Positions 1 to 9,900 of a stretch of 64,000 bases of DNA are shown one piece after another. The notes under the pieces were generated by a model. That model was not told the DNA's origin, made no database searches, and worked only from the letters and a program-made list of their open reading frames with translations. The DNA lies in the NCBI GenBank assembly GCA_026196775.1, contig JAPHUD010000020.1:1-64000 (forward strand), read 5' to 3'. The DNA comes from Flavobacteriales bacterium. Its GTDB lineage: Bacteria > Bacteroidota > Bacteroidia > Flavobacteriales_E > Vicingaceae. Position numbers and translations under genes: made by a program. Within the stretch, counting starts at the first letter, position 1, and every line of letters starts with the position of its first letter.

Positions 1-1
1 A

Positions 2-1132
2 CTTATAGTGGATACCAATTATAATCATAGTAATAATGTGGAAATATGTCAAGGAGATAGTATTTTTATTGGTGGTGCTTACCAAAGTGTTGGAGGAACT
101 TATATAGATTCCTTACAAACAATTAATGGTTGTGATAGTATTGTAACCTCAAACCTAATTGTTCATCCTACTTATTTTTACAGCCAAAATCAACAAATAT
201 GTCAAGGAGATAGCTTTTTATTTGCTAATAATTATTACACTAGTTCAGGGGTTTATTATGATTCTCTGAGAAGTGTTTTTGGGTGCGATAGTATTAACTC
301 TTTAAATTTACAAGTAACACCTATATATCAGCTTAATCAAACAATTGATATTTGCCAAGGAGACAGCATTTTATTACAAAGTAATTATCAAACCACAACA
401 GGTATATATGTTGACTCTTTTCAAACTATTTATGGCTGCGATAGTTTAATAATAACATCACTTGTTGTTCATTCAAATTATCTAGACTCTTTAACTATTG
501 AAATTTGTCAGGGAGATAGTATTTTTATTGAGGGAACTTATCAAACTGCTTCTGGCACATATTTAGACTCTTTGTCATCTTATAAAGGATGCGATAGTAT
601 AGTAGCTGTAAATTTAATAGTGCATCCATTACCTGTTGTTAAAGCTTTTAAAGATACTACAATAAACTCAGGAATGATTGTTCAATTAACAGCAAGTGGA
701 GCATATTCATATTTATGGTCACCTAATTATAACTTAAGTTGTATAAATTGTCAAAGTCCCACAGCATTCCCCAAGTTAACAACAACTTATATTGTAAAAG
801 GCACATTAAATAACTGTTCATCATACGATACCATTACTATAATTGTTGAAACTCCTGAGTTTACTTTATATGTACCTAATAGTTTCACTCCTGATTACGA
901 TAAAACAAATGATGTTTTTTATTTTTATGGAACTGGAATTGAAGAGTTTGAAGCTCTTATTTTTAATCGTTGGGGAGAATTGTTGTGTAAAATAACTGAT
1001 ATTAATGATGGGTGGGATGGAACTTATAAAGGAAAAGAAGTTCCATTAGGAGTTTATGTTTATAAAGTGCAAGCACGAACAATTACAAACCGAAATATTA
1101 GTAAAATAGGGTCGATAAACCTTATCCGATAA
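2..1132 (+). CDS. Secreted Cys-rich repeat protein with T9SS type B (CHU_C) C-terminal domain, 5' end outside window
   Basis: The reading frame is open through the left edge of the window (codons at 2-4 and 5-7 are sense), so this is the C-terminal part of a larger protein and the GTG at 8 is not its start. It holds four units of about 50 residues, beginning near bases 47, 194, 347 and 504, each with a CQGDS motif and, about 30 residues later, a GCDS/GCDSI motif. A short Ig-like stretch follows. The last ~85 residues (from about base 865) match the gliding-motility C-terminal (CHU_C) pattern: VPNSFTPD, FNRWGE, WDGTYKG and PLGVYVY. In Bacteroidetes this domain directs export by the type IX secretion system and cell-surface attachment. 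Probably a surface adhesin-like protein; the function of the repeats is unknown. The same repeat occurs in the T9SS protein at 29504-31897. Confidence 0.85.
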   Translation, partial: LIVDTNYNHSNNVEICQGDSIFIGGAYQSVGGTYIDSLQTINGCDSIVTSNLIVHPTYFYSQNQQICQGDSFLFANNYYTSSGVYYDSLRSVFGCDSINSLNLQVTPIYQLNQTIDICQGDSILLQSNYQTTTGIYVDSFQTIYGCDSLIITSLVVHSNYLDSLTIEICQGDSIFIEGTYQTASGTYLDSLSSYKGCDSIVAVNLIVHPLPVVKAFKDTTINSGMIVQLTASGAYSYLWSPNYNLSCINCQSPTAFPKLTTTYIVKGTLNNCSSYDTITIIVETPEFTLYVPNSFTPDYDKTNDVFYFYGTGIEEFEALIFNRWGELLCKITDINDGWDGTYKGKEVPLGVYVYKVQARTITNRNISKIGSINLIR

Positions 1133-1174
1133 ATTGTTATTTAGAGCAATTCTTAATTATCAAAAACAAATTGT

Positions 1175-1182
1175 TAACTTTG
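1175..1182 (+). promoter_or_regulatory. -7 box of the radical SAM gene
   Basis: TAACTTTG fits the Bacteroidetes -7 consensus TAnnTTTG and lies 23 nt before the ATG at 1206. No convincing TTG was found 17-23 nt upstream. Confidence 0.45.
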
Positions 1183-1205
1183 AATGAATTTTTTAATTTT
1201 TATTG

Positions 1206-2393
1206 ATGTACAGACTCAAAGACTATGTAAGCAGAGCAAAAAAATTTGCTAATAATAAATCTAACTTAGGAAACAGAAAGTTAGCCACATTAATGATTTA
1301 TGCTACAGACTTGTGTGATTCAAGATGTAAACATTGTAATATCTGGGCAAAAAGACCTGTAAAATATCTTTCTTTTGAAAAAATTAAAGAAATAATGAAA
1401 AGCAAAGCCATTTCAAAAGATACAGCTATTGGTTTAGAAGGTGGCGAGTTTTTATTACACCCTGAAGCATTACAAATAATGGAATGGTTTACTAAAAATC
1501 ATCCTAATTTCGATTTACTTTCAAACTGCTTAAAACCGGATAATTTAATTGAAGCAGTAAAAAAATTCCCTCCAAAAAGATTATATATTTCTTTAGATGG
1601 TGATAAAGAAACCTATCAACATATGAGAGGTAAAGATGGATATGAAAGAGTAATTAGAGTTATTCAGGAATTAAAAGATGTAGTGCCTATTTCTACTATG
1701 TTTACGCTTTCTCCATACAACAATTTTGATGATATGAAACATGTTGCTGAAGTATGTAAAAGAGAAGGAGTTGATATGCGTATTGGTGTTTATAACGATA
1801 TGGATTTCTTTGATACCGATGATAAAGCTCACGAAACAGGAATTGCTACCAAAACAGCTAAAAAAGAAATGGTAGCTAATTATGATGATGGAGACAGAAG
1901 TTTAGATGTTAAAGAAGTAATTGAAAAACCTATTTATACTGACTTAAAAGACGATAATTTTAAAGAGAAAATACCACCTATTGTTAAAGAATTTAAAGAG
2001 AATTTCGACTTTTTAGTGCTTTATGATGAATGGAGAAAAGGCGATTTAAAAATGTCGTGTAATAGTATTATTGATTCTTTAAGTGTATTGCCAAATGGAG
2101 ATGTACCTCTTTGTCAGAATTTAGGGGTTAAAATTGGTAATTTGTTTGAACGTTCGTTAGACGATATTTTAAATGATGAAGCCACTAAAAAAACACAAAA
2201 ACACTATCAACACAATTGTAATGGTTGTTGGGTAAACTTCCATAGAAAATACGATATAGTGCTGCACCGTATGTTTGAAAAATATTTTGGAAAAGCCATT
2301 ACAGGAAAAATGTTTGGTAAATACCAATGGGAAGCCGACAAGAAAAAGACCTACAAACAATACATGGAAGAAATGGAAGGAAAGTATGCTTAA
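1206..2393 (+). CDS. Radical SAM/SPASM domain protein
   Basis: The 395-residue protein has the radical SAM CX3CX2C cluster near the N-terminus (C37, C41, C44: CDSRCKHC), which binds the [4Fe-4S] cluster that cleaves S-adenosylmethionine. A glycine-rich GLEGGEFLLHPE segment corresponds to the usual GGEP-type motif. The C-terminal part has spaced cysteines (SCNS... PLCQN... CNGC), as in SPASM domains that bind auxiliary iron-sulfur clusters. SPASM enzymes modify peptides, proteins or small molecules; the substrate cannot be read from the sequence and no precursor peptide gene lies beside it. The ATG at 1206 is preferred over a TTG at 1203. It ends 2 nt before the convergent oxidoreductase gene. 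Confidence 0.85.
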   Translation: MYRLKDYVSRAKKFANNKSNLGNRKLATLMIYATDLCDSRCKHCNIWAKRPVKYLSFEKIKEIMKSKAISKDTAIGLEGGEFLLHPEALQIMEWFTKNHPNFDLLSNCLKPDNLIEAVKKFPPKRLYISLDGDKETYQHMRGKDGYERVIRVIQELKDVVPISTMFTLSPYNNFDDMKHVAEVCKREGVDMRIGVYNDMDFFDTDDKAHETGIATKTAKKEMVANYDDGDRSLDVKEVIEKPIYTDLKDDNFKEKIPPIVKEFKENFDFLVLYDEWRKGDLKMSCNSIIDSLSVLPNGDVPLCQNLGVKIGNLFERSLDDILNDEATKKTQKHYQHNCNGCWVNFHRKYDIVLHRMFEKYFGKAITGKMFGKYQWEADKKKTYKQYMEEMEGKYA

Positions 2394-2395
2394 TC

Positions 2396-3433
2396 TTAAG
2401 CTGTTCTTAACTTTTCAATGGCTTTAAATGTAGGAAGTAAATCCTTTAATGTAGATTTATTTAATGTGTTTTCACTTTTTTCACTACACTTTAAAAAGCT
2501 TGATAATTCATTAAAGTAGCCCGCAGAATAAAGTTGATTATGTTCTTTTACAGGCAAAAAACTGTTTTGAAGATATAGCGTAGTAGTTTGACTATTAAAC
2601 CCTTTTACTTTTTCTATAGGGATGTTCATAAACACTTTTGGTTTATTTTTAAAACTCAGTTTAGTTGTGTTTTCTGTAATATATTCACCTTTTGGAGTAT
2701 TAATAATTAAGGTGTCTATTGCCTCATTCCAAGAATAATCTGTAGAGAATTCTATACTTCCCACAACACCATTTTCATGTTTTATTTGAGCTAAATAAGT
2801 TACAACACCATTGCCTGTAACTTTGGTAGCATAGGTTATATTGCCATCACCAAACAAATAAAATAAAGCATCTAATGGGTGAATAAATAAATCAATTAAT
2901 TCATCTCCTTCAGGGTAAGCACCAGTTTTAAATTTCAATGTATAATAACTAGCGTTTTTAACTTTGTTTTGTAAGATATTATATACTGGCGAATATCTTC
3001 GCTGTACGCCTACTAAAACAGTTTTTTTGTGTTTATCTTCAAGTGCTATAAGTTCGTTTAATTCACTAAGCGTTAAACAGGGTGGTTTTTCAATAAATAA
3101 GTTTTTATTAACCGCAATAACTTTTTTAGCCAACTGAAAATGAACAGATGGCGTAATAGAAACGAAAACTCCATTTATATCACTATCATTCAGAACCTTT
3201 TCTAAATCCGTACTAACCAATGAACTTGTAAAATGGTGCTTAACCATTTCAACAGTATCTTCATTTTTAACTACAATATGTTTTAGATTAACATTTAAGT
3301 AATTAAGAACCGGATAAAGATTATTGATAGAATGATTTCCAACCCCAACAAAGGCATAGTTGCTTTTAAACTTTTGTTTAAATAGCTCTTTTTTTCTAAT
3401 TTTTTTATACCTATCAATTAGTGCTTTCATCAT
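2396..3433 (-). CDS. Gfo/Idh/MocA family oxidoreductase
   Basis: A 345-residue protein with the N-terminal Rossmann pattern (YAFVGVGNHS, residues ~26-35) followed by the family's EKP motif (LFIEKPPCLTL), which sits at the nicotinamide pocket. The C-terminal half fits the GFO_IDH_MocA substrate domain, including the FIHPLDALFYLFG segment with the conserved H-x-x-D. Members oxidise or reduce sugars or inositols with NAD(P); the substrate here is unknown. The start lies 15 nt after the stop of the DUF2723 gene, so the two are probably co-transcribed, which fits a sugar-linked role. The family call is firm; the reaction is not. Confidence 0.8.
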   Translation of the reverse strand: MMKALIDRYKKIRKKELFKQKFKSNYAFVGVGNHSINNLYPVLNYLNVNLKHIVVKNEDTVEMVKHHFTSSLVSTDLEKVLNDSDINGVFVSITPSVHFQLAKKVIAVNKNLFIEKPPCLTLSELNELIALEDKHKKTVLVGVQRRYSPVYNILQNKVKNASYYTLKFKTGAYPEGDELIDLFIHPLDALFYLFGDGNITYATKVTGNGVVTYLAQIKHENGVVGSIEFSTDYSWNEAIDTLIINTPKGEYITENTTKLSFKNKPKVFMNIPIEKVKGFNSQTTTLYLQNSFLPVKEHNQLYSAGYFNELSSFLKCSEKSENTLNKSTLKDLLPTFKAIEKLRTA

Positions 3434-3448
3434 TAATAAAGCCTTTTG

Positions 3449-6400
3449 TTATCTATTTCCATTAAGCATTAATAGAATAGATTCAAATTCCGTTTTCATT
3501 TCTTCTGCCAAACCTGATTCTGGATATCTATCTTTAGTAAGCATAATTAATTGACCTAATATGTATTTAGAAAATCCTTCTTCTCTTTCTACATTTTTTC
3601 TAAACGAACCTTTTAGTGAAGTATAATAAATTAATTCCTCATGGTATTGACTTATTAATGTTTTAACTATATCATTCGCTTTATCATTTTCTTTTAATTT
3701 ATAATAGTGTTCTGCAATAGAAACCATAAATTGATTATAAGGAACATTATGTTTAGGCAACACTTCTAAACATTTATCTAATACTTGTACTGCTTGCTCT
3801 TTTTTATCTTGTCTAATAAGCTCTCCTGCCAAACGAGCAAAATTATTACGGAAGTTCATGCACATTCTTTTATTATTCTCATCCATAAATAAATTTTCTT
3901 TGTCCATTCCTCCCCATGCGAACTTAGTCATTAAGTTCTCATACATAATATCGGTATTAACTTCACCAGTTTGTCCATCATAGCTTTGTGCTTTATAAGG
4001 AACTAATCTATAAGCCAACCCTTCTATTTGGAAATAATCAGTTAATCCTAAATAAGCATCATCACCAGTAGTAATGGCAAAATAAATGGGTCTTTCCCAG
4101 TCATTAGCAGCTAAAATATCTAAAATAATAAGGTCTTTTTTATAAATTCCATTTCCGCTTAATGTCCACTCAACATTATCAACAATTCTATCAGCTCTAT
4201 CTTTAGAAACTGTACCGTTTGCCAGAACTTTTTCTTTATCAACAGATACTTTTAAATTCTTTGTTGGAATATAATCAATTTGTTTATTGTCATTCCCTGT
4301 TATTTTAGATTTAGGAGTATCATCTGTAACAAACTTAATTATGTCATCAACATCTGTATAACCCTCTATTCCTCTATCGTAAATGTAAACATAATCGTTA
4401 TTGTTATTTCTAACTTTATACTCAGGAAGCATTTGTGGTATTCCTTCAGAATCCCAAGCTTTTCTTCGCATTTGTTCTATGTACCAATCGGTATTTAACA
4501 AACTCAAATTAACTACTCTCACATCGGTTCTGTATCTTTCAACATCTTGTACATACCAAAGTGGGAAAGTGTCATTATCACCATTTGTAAACAATATAGC
4601 GTTGGGAGCACAAGAATTTAAGTAATTTCTAGCAAAATCTCTAGCAGTATATCTTTTTGAACGATCATGATCGTCCCAGTTTTGACTAGCCATTAAAACA
4701 GGAGCTCCTAATAAACAAATGGTAGTTGCCAATCCAGCACTTGCAACTCTACTCATTTTTTTACTTAAAATATCATATAAAGCATATACGCCTAGTGCCA
4801 TCCAAATAGCAAAAGTATAAAAAGACCCTACGTAAGCATAATCTCTTTCTCTTGGCTGAACGGATTGATTTTGATTAATAATAATGGCTATGCCAGTAAA
4901 GAAAAACAATAATAGCAATACTAGAAAATCTTTTTTATCTTTTTTGTATTGATATACCATACCCAACAAGCCTAAAAGTAATGGAAGGAAAAAATAGGTG
5001 TTGTTTGCTGGATTATCGGTGATAGAAGACGGTAACTTATCTTGATTTCCTAACCTCATTTCATCAATAAACTTAATTCCACTAATCCAGTTACCATTAG
5101 TTATTTCTCCATGACCTTGAACATCATTTTGTCTTCCAACAAAATTCCACATAAAATACCTGAAATATAAATGATTAAGTTGGTAAGAAAAGAAGAACTT
5201 TAGGTTTTCGCCAAAGGTTGGAATATTAATGGTTTCGCCATTGCTAGCACGCATTCTTTTCCCTTTAAAATCTGTCCACTCTTTATAGGTTCTTACATGG
5301 TGAGCTTGTGCACTCCACATTCTAGGGAAAAATCCAGAAAGATTCTCATCATAATTTGGTTTTGTTTTTTGATCTTTATTTATCAACACATACTTTCCTT
5401 TTGCTTTATCTTGAAAGTATTGAGGTTTGTCTTCAACAAATGGTTCTTTTGCATCTAAAGGGGTGTTAAAATATTGTCCGTATAAAAGAGGCATTGAACC
5501 ATATTGCTCTCTATTTAAGTAAGATAATAAAGTAAATGCATTTTCAGGGTTGTTTTCATCCATTGGTGGGTTTGCAGCCGATCTTATCATTATTATAGAA
5601 TAGGTAGAAAATCCTATTAATAAAACCGTAATACAAAGAATAATAGTATTCCAAACTTGTTTACCTTTTTTTTGTGTGTAATATAATCCTAAAACAGAGA
5701 GAGCTGCTAATATGGCTATGTAAAACAATAAACCAGAGTTAAATGGTAAATTAAAAGTATTTACAAATAATAGTTCAAACATGAAGCCTACTTTAACTGT
5801 TCCTGGAATAATTAAAGATTGTATTGTTCCTAAAATTAAAATTGAAATACCAAATGCAATTGCTAAATTTTTAAAAGTTAATTCTCTGGTTTTAAAGTAG
5901 TAAACAAAAACCATAGCTGGTATTGCCAATAAGTTCAGTAAATGGACACCTATAGAAAGACCTATTAAATAAGCAATTAAAACTATCCATCTTACACTAT
6001 GTTTTTCTGTATAAACGGCTTCCCATTTAAGAATAGCCCAAAAAACAATGGCTGTAAATAAAGAGGAAAGAGCATAAACCTCAGCCTCAGTTGCTGAAAA
6101 CCAAAAAGAATCGGAAAAAGTGTAAGCTAAAGAACCAACAATTGCACTACCAAAAATTGCCAACATAGCAGGCTTGTCCATTTCTCCTGTCTTTACTACT
6201 AATTTTTTTACCAACGCAGTAATAGACCAAAACAAAAACAATATAGTAAATGAACTTGAAAGAGCTGACAACATATTAATAGCAACAGCTGCATTTTCTG
6301 GAGTTGTAAACATAGTGAAAAACCTTCCTATAAGCATAAATAATGGTGCTCCCGGTGGGTGACCAACTTCTAAATTATACGCAGCAGCGATAAACTCACC

Positions 6401-6505
6401 ACAATCCCAAAAACTTGTTGTGGGCTCTATGGTTGATAGATATACAAATGAAGCAATTGCCCAAATTATCCATCCTATAATGTTGTTCAGTTTTTTATAT
6501 TCCAT
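3449..6505 (-). CDS. DUF2723 (TMEM260-like) polytopic membrane protein
   Basis: The 1018-residue protein starts with a membrane segment and the TIEPTTSFWDCGEFIAAAYNLEVGHPPGAPLF stretch typical of DUF2723 proteins (key features: FWDCGEF, then GHPPGAP). This resembles the first luminal loop with acidic residues of GT-C glycosyltransferases. About a dozen hydrophobic helices fill residues 10-650. A soluble C-terminal half has a TFPLWYVQ motif region and a TPR-like tail (residues ~870-1010). DUF2723 is homologous to human TMEM260, described as a protein O-mannosyltransferase, so a glycosyl transfer role at the inner membrane is likely but not proven. It leads a two-gene unit with the Gfo/Idh/MocA gene. 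Confidence 0.8.
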   Translation of the reverse strand: MEYKKLNNIIGWIIWAIASFVYLSTIEPTTSFWDCGEFIAAAYNLEVGHPPGAPLFMLIGRFFTMFTTPENAAVAINMLSALSSSFTILFLFWSITALVKKLVVKTGEMDKPAMLAIFGSAIVGSLAYTFSDSFWFSATEAEVYALSSLFTAIVFWAILKWEAVYTEKHSVRWIVLIAYLIGLSIGVHLLNLLAIPAMVFVYYFKTRELTFKNLAIAFGISILILGTIQSLIIPGTVKVGFMFELLFVNTFNLPFNSGLLFYIAILAALSVLGLYYTQKKGKQVWNTIILCITVLLIGFSTYSIIMIRSAANPPMDENNPENAFTLLSYLNREQYGSMPLLYGQYFNTPLDAKEPFVEDKPQYFQDKAKGKYVLINKDQKTKPNYDENLSGFFPRMWSAQAHHVRTYKEWTDFKGKRMRASNGETINIPTFGENLKFFFSYQLNHLYFRYFMWNFVGRQNDVQGHGEITNGNWISGIKFIDEMRLGNQDKLPSSITDNPANNTYFFLPLLLGLLGMVYQYKKDKKDFLVLLLLFFFTGIAIIINQNQSVQPRERDYAYVGSFYTFAIWMALGVYALYDILSKKMSRVASAGLATTICLLGAPVLMASQNWDDHDRSKRYTARDFARNYLNSCAPNAILFTNGDNDTFPLWYVQDVERYRTDVRVVNLSLLNTDWYIEQMRRKAWDSEGIPQMLPEYKVRNNNNDYVYIYDRGIEGYTDVDDIIKFVTDDTPKSKITGNDNKQIDYIPTKNLKVSVDKEKVLANGTVSKDRADRIVDNVEWTLSGNGIYKKDLIILDILAANDWERPIYFAITTGDDAYLGLTDYFQIEGLAYRLVPYKAQSYDGQTGEVNTDIMYENLMTKFAWGGMDKENLFMDENNKRMCMNFRNNFARLAGELIRQDKKEQAVQVLDKCLEVLPKHNVPYNQFMVSIAEHYYKLKENDKANDIVKTLISQYHEELIYYTSLKGSFRKNVEREEGFSKYILGQLIMLTKDRYPESGLAEEMKTEFESILLMLNGNR

Positions 6506-6657
6506 GATATTCAGTATTATTTAAGTTCACGAAAATATGAAATTCTTGTCTAATGAAGAATAATATTTACAGTTAATGATTGTTAAAAGTTAAATTGAAG
6601 ATAATTGCAACAAAATGAACACATAAATAAGTGTAAAAATTTATGCCTTGAAAAAAA

Positions 6658-6688
6658 TTTGTACAAGTAAAAAAAATTATTACTTTTG
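6658..6688 (+). promoter_or_regulatory. Promoter of tRNA-Gln
   Basis: TTTG (6658-6661), a 19-nt spacer, and TACTTTTG (6681-6688) match the Bacteroidetes -33/-7 consensus exactly. The mature tRNA begins 9 nt after the -7 box. Confidence 0.75.
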
Positions 6689-6697
6689 CCGTCCAAT

Positions 6698-6770
6698 TGT
6701 CCGATGGTGTAACTGGCAACACGTCTGGTTTTGGTCCAGAAGAGTCTAGGTTCGAGCCCTAGTCGGACAA
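6698..6770 (+). tRNA. tRNA-Gln (anticodon TTG)
   Basis: Folds by eye into a complete cloverleaf. The acceptor is TGTCCGA/TCGGACA (6698-6704 with 6763-6769), giving the U1-A72 pair typical of bacterial tRNA-Gln. The D stem is GTGT/ACAC. The anticodon stem is TCTGG/CCAGA with loop TTTTGGT, so the anticodon TTG is at 6731-6733. The variable loop has 5 nt, and the T arm is CTAGG-TTCGAGC-CCTAG. The discriminator is A6770 and CCA is not encoded. It reads CAA, and CAG by wobble. Confidence 0.97.
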
Positions 6771-6775
6771 CTTTT

Positions 6776-6815
6776 AAAACCCAATAAATTGAAAAACAGT
6801 TTGTTGGGTTTTTTT
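6776..6815 (+). terminator. Intrinsic terminator after tRNA-Gln
   Basis: AAAACCCAA (6776-6784) pairs with TTGGGTTTT (6804-6812) around a 19-nt loop and runs into a T tract. It begins 5 nt after the tRNA. Confidence 0.8.
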
Positions 6816-6876
6816 AGTTCTTACACCTTCTTTCCTAATAAAAAATTAGGATTTCAATACTACTCATCAATTAATA

Positions 6877-6907
6877 TTGTTTCACACTCCCTTTTAGGTT
6901 AACTTTA
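6877..6907 (+). promoter_or_regulatory. Promoter of the secreted metzincin gene
   Basis: TTG (6877-6879), a 20-nt spacer, and TAACTTTA (6900-6907), one mismatch from TAnnTTTG; the ATG is 29 nt downstream. Confidence 0.5.
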
Positions 6908-6936
6908 TGGCTTAATTAATTTTAATCTACTGCTTT

Positions 6937-9900
6937 ATGCGAAAAACAAACTTTTTTAAAACTACTTTTTTATCTCTACTTTTATTAGGAACAGTAGTTT
7001 CAGTTAATGCTCAACAACATGCTAACTTATGGACTAAAACAACCAAAGTAGCCGTAAATAATAAAATAAATACATCGAACCTTCCAATAAATTTTGATGT
7101 TTATCAGTTGGATATTGCTACCTTACAAAATTTATTAAACCAAGCTCCGAAAAGATTTGCTCAAAACACATCAACAGTTGTTTTAGGTTTTCCTACAGGA
7201 AATGGAACAATAGAAAATTTTGAAGTATTTGAAGCGTCTATCTTTCATCCAGATTTAGCTGCAAAGTATCCGGAAATTAAATCTTTTTTTGGAAAAAGTA
7301 CAACAACAGCTTCTACCATCAGGTTTAGTTTTTCACCACAAAAAGGCTTAAGCAGTATGCTTTTCAGATTAGATAGAAAAAGTGTTTTTATTGAACCATA
7401 TTCTACTGATTTAACCTCTTATGCCGTGTACTCGAGAAAAACAGAGGAAGTAACTCAACATACTTTTGAATGTTTAACGGATGACATTGCTCTAGATATG
7501 AAAAAAATTAAGCAATCCAACAATAAGGATGCAAACGATCAAACATTAAGAACTTTTTTAACTGCAGTTTCCGCTTCAGGAGAATACACCGTTTGGCATG
7601 GAGGAACAAAAGTATTAGCTATGGCAGCTATAAATGCTACTATGACAAGAGTTAATGGTGTTTACGAAACAGATTTTGGTATTACCATGCAGTTGGTAGC
7701 CAATAACGATGATGTGGTATTTACCAATTCTTCAACAGATCCCTATACCAATAATTTAAATAGCCAATTACAATCTACATTAAGCAGTGTAATTCAAGAA
7801 GCAAATTATCACGTAGGACATTTATTACATCAAGGTTCTAATAATGGAAATGCAGGTTGTATAGGTTGTGTTTGTGTAAACAACCAAAAAGGAAGTGGTT
7901 ATAGTTCTCATTCTGTTCCTCAAGGAGATAATTTTGATGTGGATTATGTAGCACATGAATTTGGACATCAGTTTGGAGCTAATCATACTTGGACTCATGG
8001 AGGAAGTGAGGGAACAGGAGCTCAAATGGAGCCTGGAAGTGGTTCAACCATTATGGGATATGCTGGAATTACTGGAGCTTCAGATGTTCAACCTCATAGT
8101 GACGATTATTTTCATTTTTTCAATATACAACAAGTTACTACTAATGTAGCCTCAAAGAGTTGTTATACTTCTACAGCAATGGTAAATACTGCTCCTACAG
8201 CCAATGCGGGACCTAATTACACTATTCCAAAAGGAACTGCTTTTATTTTAGAAGGAAGTGGGTCTGATCCTGATGTAGATTCATTATCATTTTGTTGGGA
8301 ACAAGGGGATGCCGGTTTTAATTCTCAAACAAGTGTAAGTGCCACAAGTACCGGAAGTCCGGCTTTTCGCTCTATAGCACCCACCACTTCTCCAAACAGA
8401 TACATGCCACAACTTTCAAGTGTAATAGCTGGAAATTTAACCACTCAATGGGAGACCGTTTCCAATGTAGGAAGAACCATGAATTTTTCATTAACTGTAA
8501 GAGATAATCTTTCAGGAGGTGGACAAAACAAAATAGACCAAATGATAGTTACTGTTGATGGCAATTCAGGCCCATTTACAGTTACTTCACAAAATACAGC
8601 TGTAACTTGGAATGAAGGTAGCACAGAAACTGTTACATGGAATGTTGCCGGAACAAATACAGGAGCTGTAAACACACCAAATGTAGATATATTCTTATCT
8701 CAAGATGGTGGATATACATACCCTATTACTTTAGCAACAGGAGTTCCTAATAATGGTTCAGCTAATGTTACCGTTCCAACAGGTAGTGCAACTACAAACG
8801 CCAGAGTAATGGTAAGAGGTGCCGGAAATATATTTTATGCATTAAATTCAACTAATTTTACTGTTCAAGCATCTGAATTTGTAATGAATTTTGCACCTGG
8901 TGCTACTAGTAATGATATTTGTGCTCCAGGAACATCAACCTATATTTTTACATATAATACTTTTTTAGGATTTAATGATGTTACCACTTTTTCTGCTTCA
9001 GGAAATCCTGCGGGAACAACAGTAAGTTTTACTCCTTCAACCGCTCAGGCAAATGGAACAAATGTAACTGTTCAAGTTTCAGGAATAACAGCCGCAATGG
9101 TTGGTTCGCACACTATTACCATTACAGGAACAGCAACCTCAGCAACTCAATCAACGAATATTAATTTAAATGTTTACTCCAACAATTTTACACCTATTAA
9201 TTTACTAAGTCCGACAAATGGAGCTGTTAATGTTTCCGGACCTTATACTTTTACATGGCAAGCAAATCCTAATGCTACAACTTATGATATTGATATCGCC
9301 ACAGACGCTGCTTTTACTAACATAGTTGATAATGCTACAGGACTAACCACTGCAACTTATACTTCATCAACCCTTGCTGCTGATACGGAATACTATTGGA
9401 GAGTAAGACCAAGCAACCAATGTGGTTCAGGAAATTTTTCATCAAGTAATTCCTTTACAACAAGCAATTGTATAACAGCTATGAGTTCAAATGTTCCTGT
9501 CACAATTCCTAGTAGCTCTACAGCAGTTGTTACATCAACATTAAATATTACTAACTCAGGAACTATAAACGATGTAAATGTTGTTGACTTAATAGGAACA
9601 CACACTTGGATAGCTGATTTAATTGTTACGTTAGAAAGTCCACAAGGAACAATAGTTACTTTATGGGAGGAAATTTGTAATAGTGAAAATGATTTTGATG
9701 TAAACTTTGATGATGCTGCAACACCAGGAGCATTACCTTGTCCTCCAGTAGGTGGTGGAACTTATCAACCTCAAGATGCTTTGGCTGCTTTTAATGGTGA
9801 AAATCCACAAGGAACATGGACGCTTACTGTTGAGGATGTTTTTAATTGGGATGGTGGAAGTTTAGACAGTTGGGGATTAGAAATTTGTATGAATTCTACC

